Positions 56,848-64,000 of a DNA stretch of 64,000 nucleotides are shown one piece after another. The DNA is from Ridgeia piscesae (Eukaryota; Annelida; Polychaeta; Sabellida; Siboglinidae), in NCBI GenBank assembly GCA_025642075.2, contig JAODUO010000960.1, forward strand, positions 111,001 to 175,000, written 5' to 3'. The translations under genes and the position numbers were made by a program. The stretch's first letter is position 1; each line of letters begins with the position of its first letter. The notes under the pieces were generated by a model that made no database searches, was not told the origin of the DNA, and saw nothing but the letters and a program-made list of their open reading frames with translations.

Positions 56848-59800
56848 CTGAAGCACAACAGTACGTGAAGATATCGTACACCAGACACATGATACATCGT
56901 ATCTATCTCAACGTCACTTAGATCCGGCGGTGGGGAATGAACGCCATTATTTCTATATTTGTTTCGTCCGTCCGTCCGTCCGTCCGTCCGTCCGTCCGTC
57001 CGTCCGTCCGTCCGTCCGTCCGTCCGTCCGTCCGTCCGTCCGTCCGTCCGTCTCCGTCCGTCCGTCCGTCCGTCCGTCCGTCCGTCCGTCCGTCCGTCCG
57101 TCCGTCCGTCCGTCCGTCCGTCCGTCCGTCCGTCCGTCCGTCCGTCCGTCCGTCCGTCCGTCCGTCCGTCCGTCCGTCCGTCCGTCCGTCCGTCCGTCCG
57201 TCCGTCCGTCCGTCCGTCCGTCCGTCCGTCCGTCCGTCCGTCCGTCCGTCCGTCCGTCCGTCCGTCCGTCCGTCCGTCCGTCCGTCCGTCCGTCCGTCCG
57301 TCCGTCCGTCCGTCCGTCCGTCCGTCCGTCCGTCCGTCCGTCCGTCCGTCCGTCCGTCCGTCCGTCCGTCCGTCCGTCCGTCCGTCCGTCCGTCCGTCCG
57401 TCCGTCCGTCCGTCCGTCCGTCCGTCCGTCCGTCCGTCCGTCCGTCCGTCCGTCCGCCGCCCGCCCGCCCGCCCGCCCGCCCGCCCGCCCGCCCGCCCGC
57501 CCGCCCGCCCGCCCGCCCGCCCGCCCGCCCGCCCGCCCGCCCGCCCGCCCGGCCTGCTCCTCCAATTAGTTGTTTTTCTCGACAACTAAATGAGTGCTTG
57601 TTTTTGTGTCGTTTTCCAGTCGTGATTATGCTCTAAGATATTGGTAAGCAACGGAACTTTAAGAGCTCGATTCGATAGAATCCTGACCGAAATCTGCGAG
57701 AACACGCTGCCCGGTTAAACACGATAAACCTACGTATAGCTTCACGTTCATAAGTTGGGGTTATTCGTTGCGAAAAATAACACATAACGTAAACAATCGC
57801 GCGGAAACAATGTATTAGAACATTTTAGTTTCTTTCATTCCATAACAAAACATTTACAAGGATGCATAGTACTTTGAGACAGCATAGCGAGGAAAGGAAA
57901 ACTGAGTTGGTCAACTCACCGATACAACTTCCTCTGCTGTGGACGATGTCTCGCTACACGAATACAGCGACTTACATTCTGAAACAACGAAAGGTGAGGA
58001 ACATATAAAGGCGTGTAATACCGACCGGACAACTGTCTTTCGCAAGCTACCCGATGTAACGACCACAACCATAATTTTTCATGAGGCAATTAAAACACGA
58101 TTTTTTTCAACATACTGCACAGATTAGACGCTACATAAATAATTCACACTCTAGACACACCTGGATAGAAAAGAACCGGGTTCTCAATGGTCGAACCAAA
58201 CGACGAAGTAGGTCATTAAATAGCTTCATACGACGTGCACCCACGGTCAGAATCGTAAACATATCTCGATGAGTAGTCATTAAAACTGTTCTGACAGATG
58301 AACAACTTTAAGAATCAGACATAAACTAAATTTAATGTCCACAAAGGTGCCATTTATTGCATATCTTCGTTCAGTGTGATTAACGTTTATTCTTGTCGGT
58401 GATCAACCTAAGTGGGTGAACGCCACTTTGCTTTTACAAGGGATTTAATATTTATTGCTGTTATTATTTATTTATTTATATATTTATTAATATTTATTTA
58501 ATATATATTCATTCGTCATCCATTGACTGTATAAATATGATCGCTCGCGAAAGCGCAACTACATGAGTTTCCCGTGACTCAAAATATCCGATATTGATTG
58601 TGTTATGCTAATAAGGGTTGCGTGACTTCAAAAGTATTGCTGATTATCGCACCGCACCGCACCGCACCGCACCGCACCGCACCGCACCGCACCGCACCGC
58701 ACCGCACCGCACCGCACCGCACCGCACCGCACCGCACCGCACCGCACCGCACCGCACCGCACCGCACCGCACCGCACCGCACCGCACCGCACCGCACCGC
58801 ACCGCACCGCACCGCACCGCACCGCACCGCACCGCACCGCACCGCACCGCACCGCACGCACCGCACAGCACAGCACCGCACAGCACAGCACAGCACAGCC
58901 GCACCGCACAGCACGGCACAGCACAGCACAGACACACAGCACAGCACAGCACAGCATCGCATCGCATACCCATATTATATCATTAACATCGAGCTGATTG
59001 AAATAAGGGTAGGCTACCCGTGAGTTATAACAGGAACGTGAAGGTGAATAATTGAACAGTTTAATCTTGTGTCTGTCGTCGTCAAATTCTGGTGTTACCT
59101 GCACTTATTTCTGTTGGTATGCACTATGTTGAATAAAAATGCGTATTTTAATCGGTTGACAAGACTGGTCTATCGGCTCATCTTCAAAATAGGGGTAAGT
59201 CCAGATGTTGCATGTAAAGAAATATAAATACTTAAAATAATTATTTTCAAGTAGTCGGCATATAACAGAGTATAACTTTAATAAACTACTTTTACTTGTA
59301 AAAGAATAATTATAATCTAAACAAATGTTTTACTCCATTATTTTTGTTTACTCAGCAAAACTACTTTAGTTACACTATTTCTATGTCTAGTCACCAGGAG
59401 ATCGGGTCGCCATGTCGAAATCTATTAATAGCAAGTAATCACGGTGATTCACCAGGCAGGTCGCAATCGTATTTGCATACAAATCAATCAATCAATATAT
59501 CAATGTTTTTTCCCAACACCGAACATTATACTGAACATAGTAGAAACAAACAGTGTAAAATGTTAGAAAAAGGGGTATACTTAAGAAATCATCTTATGAA
59601 TTTGTATACCCCTATCACAGTGTTTCACAGTTTGTTTAATGTTATGGCATCTATGCAGTTACTATTAATTAATCAGTTATAACATAAGTAAATTTTGCTG
59701 TAACGCTCACTAGTACAATATTAAGTAATTAGACAGAATAACTTCACAGCAACATTATTTGAGAGTAGCTCTCTGTGTATGTAACCAACTTTAATGACTA

Positions 59801-60689
59801 TTATTGTGATAACATATAGTTAGAAATATAGTTACTTTAACCTAGCATTTTTGTGCCAGCTGTATGTTTAAATTAAAACGTTGAATTGTACCTTTACTCC
59901 TACTTCAAGTACTTTTGAAAGTTACTTTTACTTTTTACTTAATACATTTTTAGTGTCCTTGTACATTTTACTTAAGTAGTTTAGAGGTGAGTTATTTGTA
60001 CTTCGATTCAAGTACAAAATCAAAGTAGTTCAGTCAACACTGAGTAAGGCCAGCCTCCTTGGTCGCCCGCTGTGCATGTCAAGGGTAATGTGGTTAGATA
60101 GGAGCATGTACTCCACCAATACGAAACTAGCGACGTCACAGCTGCTGCTCAAATGTCTGTGCAACGTACTGCGTTGCTGTGATCGACTCCCGACACGATC
60201 GGCGTTGGGACTGTGCTGTTGACGTCGACTTCCGGTACTAGCTGCGTGGCTACAATGCTGCTGCCGTCAACTTCCGGTGCCATCAATAGTACGACTGCGC
60301 CGTTAGTGTCGATTTCCGGCATCAGTGAAATGTGTGACAACAATGACTTTGCAAAATGTTTGTAGCCGTTGACATAGGAACGATCTCCGACCCAACCAGA
60401 CAGCGGCTTTAATTCCGGCAAGACAGAAACGTAGTTGTACTTAAATACTTTGATTTTTGGAAGGCGTGAGAACGAAAGGGACTCGCGTAAAAGGAGATAA
60501 TGGCACATTTATTTCAATACCTCAATCCATCCTAAAGAGACGTGGTTTTACGCGACAATTACGTACTCTGACAACATAAAATGACCATTACCGAACTTAG
60601 ACGCGTCTATTCTCGGCTCTATCGTCCACGGCTGCACATCCACTGTCTCTATCATCTCCCGCAGCATGTCTCGCATGTCCCGGATGTCT
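56731..60689 (-). CDS. Partial gene for a single-pass membrane protein, three exons in phase
   Basis: Exons 60592-60689, 57920-57978 and 56731-56847 have good splice sites and join in phase to about 91 residues: DIRDMRDMLREMIETVDVQP, then ECKSLYSCSETSSTAEEVVS, then VEPDDHHRRRKCACLV and a hydrophobic segment of about 22 residues (SLVLLTVLVFATVLGACIAL) before TGA at 56731. The basic RRRK next to the hydrophobic run is a usual stop-transfer pattern. The 5' part is missing. The frame may not end here: GCTCGC/gtgacg could be a weak donor. No family recognised. The huge TCCG array lies in the intron between the last two exons. Confidence 0.45.
56967..57551. repeat. (TCCG)n array passing into (CCCG)n
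   Basis: About 490 bp of TCCG with one break near 57050, then from 57457 a sharp change to CCCG for about 95 bp. The open frames in all registers are artefacts. Confidence 0.98.
57920..57978 (-). CDS. Membrane-protein gene, exon b
   Basis: A very good acceptor, cctttcgttgtttcag/AATGTA, and donor ATCG/gtgagt. 59 nt; in the phase given by exon a it reads CKSLYSCSETSSTAEEVVS. A second phase is also open, so the frame depends on the neighbours. Confidence 0.5.
58440..58510. repeat. ATT/TTTA-rich short repeat
   Basis: Runs of ttattta and ttatttatt. Confidence 0.7.
58649..58968. repeat. (CACCG)n pentanucleotide array with CACAG variants
   Basis: About 42 perfect CACCG units to 58857, then a degenerate part dominated by cacag and catcg to 58968. 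Confidence 0.98.
59280..60037. mobile_element. hAT-like element, one clear end
   Basis: The high end ctacttt...agttcagtcaacactg is the inverse of CAGTGTTGACTGAACTAC, a hAT-type terminus. 'tacttttact' and 'aagtac' words are dense inside. The low end is not clear; similar words occur from about 59280. Confidence 0.45.
60038..60591. other. Region with open frames on both strands, not assigned
   Basis: At 60180-60320 the phrase (t)gacttccggtac repeats three times at about 45-bp spacing. A minus frame (60149-60508) and a plus frame are both open across it. I cannot decide whether either codes. Confidence 0.35.
60592..60689 (-). CDS. Membrane-protein gene, exon a
   Basis: Acceptor ctattgtag/AGACAT, donor TTCG/gtaatg. 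32 codons with split codons at both ends: DIRDMRDMLREMIETVDVQP and WTIEPRIDASKF. Confidence 0.5.
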
Positions 60690-60845
60690 CTACAATAGAG
60701 ACACGTGGTGACATAGAATTGTACACTATAGTAACTTTTATAATATGTGGATGATAGCGTGTAATAAGTATGCAAGAGAATAATAAAAAGATTTGTATTT
60801 GCAGGTACCACACTCTTACTTTAACTTATTTTTCTCTCTTCACTA

Positions 60846-61117
<272 letters not shown>

Positions 61118-61186
61118 TGTGTGCGTGCGTGCGTATGTGAGTGTGCGTGCGTGCGTGCGTGCGTACATAGGTGTTTGCCTGTGTGC

Positions 61187-61344
61187 ATGCGTGTGTGTAG
61201 TGGACGTTTCACTGACGTGAATCGATTGTTCACAACATTATTCGTCTTTTGTGCTGTTGTTCTGTGGTACTGTCACGTGGAGAACAATTTATGTAGCTTG
61301 CGTAGCGAAACACAACAGAAGTCTATTCCACAACAAACTATTCG
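61187..61344 (+). CDS. Possible first exon of a type II membrane protein
   Basis: ATG 61187 opens MRVCSGRFTDVNR followed by a hydrophobic stretch LFTTLFVFCAVVLWYCHV, then a polar part to TIR at a good donor, TTCG/gtaagc. A short N-terminal tail, signal anchor and polar stem are the layout of Golgi type II enzymes, but this is inference from one exon. The start lies in a GT-rich repeat flank and may be wrong. No further exon was found. Confidence 0.3.
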
Positions 61345-61666
61345 GTAAGCCGTCTACTCCGGCTGTGAATATGCAACGCCATCCGGTGTGGTGCTTTTGC
61401 TATTTAATATTATATGTGTTATACGCACTGCCATGCAAACTGTCTTTATTTAGTCAGAAACAGTGGTTGCAAATAATTATCTCTGCGATATTTAAACAAC
61501 ACGTTCAAATTACAACGAACTCTACTGGCTGACTTTTAGATTTGATGGTTTAGTACCAAATCTCTTTGATGTTTAGAATTGTTGCTGTGTCTCTACATTA
61601 AAGACATCAAATTCAATTAACTTCCTGCTAATAATGGAACCGACAGTATTGGTTTGGATTCAGTTT

Positions 61667-61667
<1 letters not shown>

Positions 61668-61764
<97 letters not shown>

Positions 61765-61855
61765 CTGTCTCTCTCCCCCCCTCTCTCTCTCCCTGTCTGT
61801 TTTTCTCTCCCCCCCCCTCTCTCTCCATCTCTCTCTCTCCGTCTCTCTCTTTCAT
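61668..61855. repeat. (CT)n microsatellite
   Basis: Pure CT to about 61762, then CT with C-run interruptions. Confidence 0.97.
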
Positions 61856-61859
61856 CATC

Positions 61860-62365
61860 TCTGATAATTCATTCATGGCGATTCAGACAGGCCGCCCAGG
61901 TCCCTTCTCATTCCATGTCAGGTTTGATATTTGATCTTTCTCTTCGTCATTTGCCATCCACTTCTGCATTTTAAGCTGTTTTTGTCAGTCTGTCTTCTTT
62001 CAAACTTCGCACGGGTCCTGCCCACTCATTCTGTTTTAGACTACTTTCCTCACAAAAGGCATTTTCGAAACAACAAAACTGTTCATAAAACTAGAACGGT
62101 CATTATGTTACAATATGTATAGTTTTATAGGTCTCTTGTATTATAATATGATTTCACAATAACAACAATCAGAATACTTCTACTGCTTTCAATGTGTCAA
62201 ACGTTATCAACAAATGTAACCACAACAAGTAGGTTCTGGTATACCGCTATATAGTAATAATAATAATAATATAATAACTATTTTATTTGTCGTTTTCAAT
62301 AAGCAATGCACATTCCATGTCAAATAGGAATGTGTTCTGGCGTTTGAATCACGTAGCCTATATAC
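61860..62365. other. No gene recognised
   Basis: Nothing identified; a short ATA run lies at about 62255. Confidence 0.4.
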
Positions 62366-62369
62366 AATA

Positions 62370-62545
62370 AACGCTCAGGGTTGCTCAAAGCACTTTATAC
62401 TTTACTCTCTAATTGAACGCCATCCCGATTTCTCTAGAAAGCACTCAGCTATGCCACAATTAAAGCGGGAAGGTTATTCGTACACAAATATCTCCCCTGG
62501 CTACAGCCAGTTACTCATTCACACAACTGCATACGGAATCAAAGG
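62370..62545 (-). repeat. SINE fragment, minus orientation
   Basis: On the minus strand it carries the 3' half of the SINE at 14440-14600: gagtaactggctgtagccag, then aattgtggcatagc and tatAAAGTGCTTTGAGCAA. The tRNA-like head is absent. Confidence 0.5.
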
Positions 62546-63140
62546 TACATTATCAACCGGTCAAGCAAGATACTCCGGGGCGTGTATCAATGTGTTGATG
62601 ACGTAGTCGCGGTCAGCTGTAATGTAAACACGCGCAGATGTTTCATAGTCGTGAGAGCCCGCTGATTACTCGTTCAACAAATGACCATCTGAAGCAATTG
62701 TTCCCGCTGTAGGCACTTCTGTGCGACGCATCGTGTATTAATATCCGAAACCCACGTCACATCATATCACCAAGATGGTTGGGTTTGCAGTTTCGTCGGG
62801 GTCGAGATCAATGCAGGGCGTTATAAAAGACTAATCCCGGAAGTCTGACGATAAATTACTGCGATCAGGTCGTGTATGGATGGCTGGGCTTACGACTGGA
62901 GTCCAGCGATGTAGGTTGAGGAGAATGTGTCATTTTCGAACTGTTTTCTGCCTGAGTCATCGTCTGCAGACGCGTATTTCTCTTCCTTGAGCTTCTGCGT
63001 GTCACAGACATTGCATCCGTTCTAGACACGTCTGCCGTGTCAGTTGCATGGTAGACTGATAGTGCTCGACATACAGGACACTCCCACGCAGGCCACCGTA
63101 AACTCCATTACATAAAGTGATGAATGAATGATCGATCGAA
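62546..63140. other. No gene recognised
   Basis: Mixed composition without a supported exon. Confidence 0.4.
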
Positions 63141-63146
63141 GAACGA

Positions 63147-63984
<838 letters not shown>

Positions 63985-64000
63985 GAATGAATTGATGAAA

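Noticed and set aside
56918..57636. Long open frames of RPSV, GRTD or SVRP repeats on both strands
   Set aside because: They are translations of the TCCG tetranucleotide array, open in every register because the repeat holds no stop; no coding meaning.
58598..59104. Frames of HRTAP and GAVRC type
   Set aside because: Artefacts of the CACCG pentanucleotide array.

Overview
This is eukaryotic (animal) nuclear DNA. Coding sequence is split by spliceosomal introns, roughly 35-40% GC background is loaded with microsatellites, and most recognisable protein-coding sequence outside three or four host genes is decayed LINE or DNA-transposon debris. The repeat style (3' tails with a GCGCTATATAAA-like motif, tRNA-like SINEs, long tetranucleotide arrays) fits a marine invertebrate, perhaps a mollusc or other lophotrochozoan; that guess rests on general familiarity, not on a search.

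The best supported gene is a complete 12-exon DEAD-box RNA helicase of the DDX49/Dbp8 family on the minus strand, 24849 down to 8665. All exon phases agree (1389 nt, 462 residues), and all helicase motifs are present. Its introns hold a TTA-flanked inverted-repeat element, a hAT-type MITE with a perfect 8-bp duplication, a tRNA-like SINE, and a piggyBac element with both ends (15383-18829) gutted by a nested LINE. They also hold two abutting perfect palindromes beside exon 2 and, most unusually, a 15-copy, 67-bp tandem array built from the exon 9/intron 9 boundary, so the 5' splice site itself is amplified.

The middle of the window (25.6-38.4 kb) has two plus-strand THAP zinc-finger first exons. 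The second can be joined in phase to two further exons and to a long exon with degenerate C2H2 fingers, giving a likely THAP-C2H2 DNA-binding protein, followed by out-of-frame finger remnants. LINE fragments of several families lie around them.

From 38.6 to 56 kb there are a pair of dispersed repeat copies (one disrupted by a 570-bp inverted-repeat element with a 9-bp duplication, the other serving as the empty site), tandem repeats, more LINE fragments, a cluster of GTGACGTAGATGAC motifs, and a Harbinger-like element carrying a MADF-like reading frame.

The last 8 kb is dominated by huge simple-sequence arrays (TCCG/CCCG, CACCG, GT/AT, CT, and a CAGA-TGAC-GAC-GGAC-GAAC series). Between and around these I find three minus-strand exons that join in phase into part of a single-pass membrane protein, and one possible plus-strand first exon of another membrane protein. 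Large stretches hold nothing I can identify, and these are stated.
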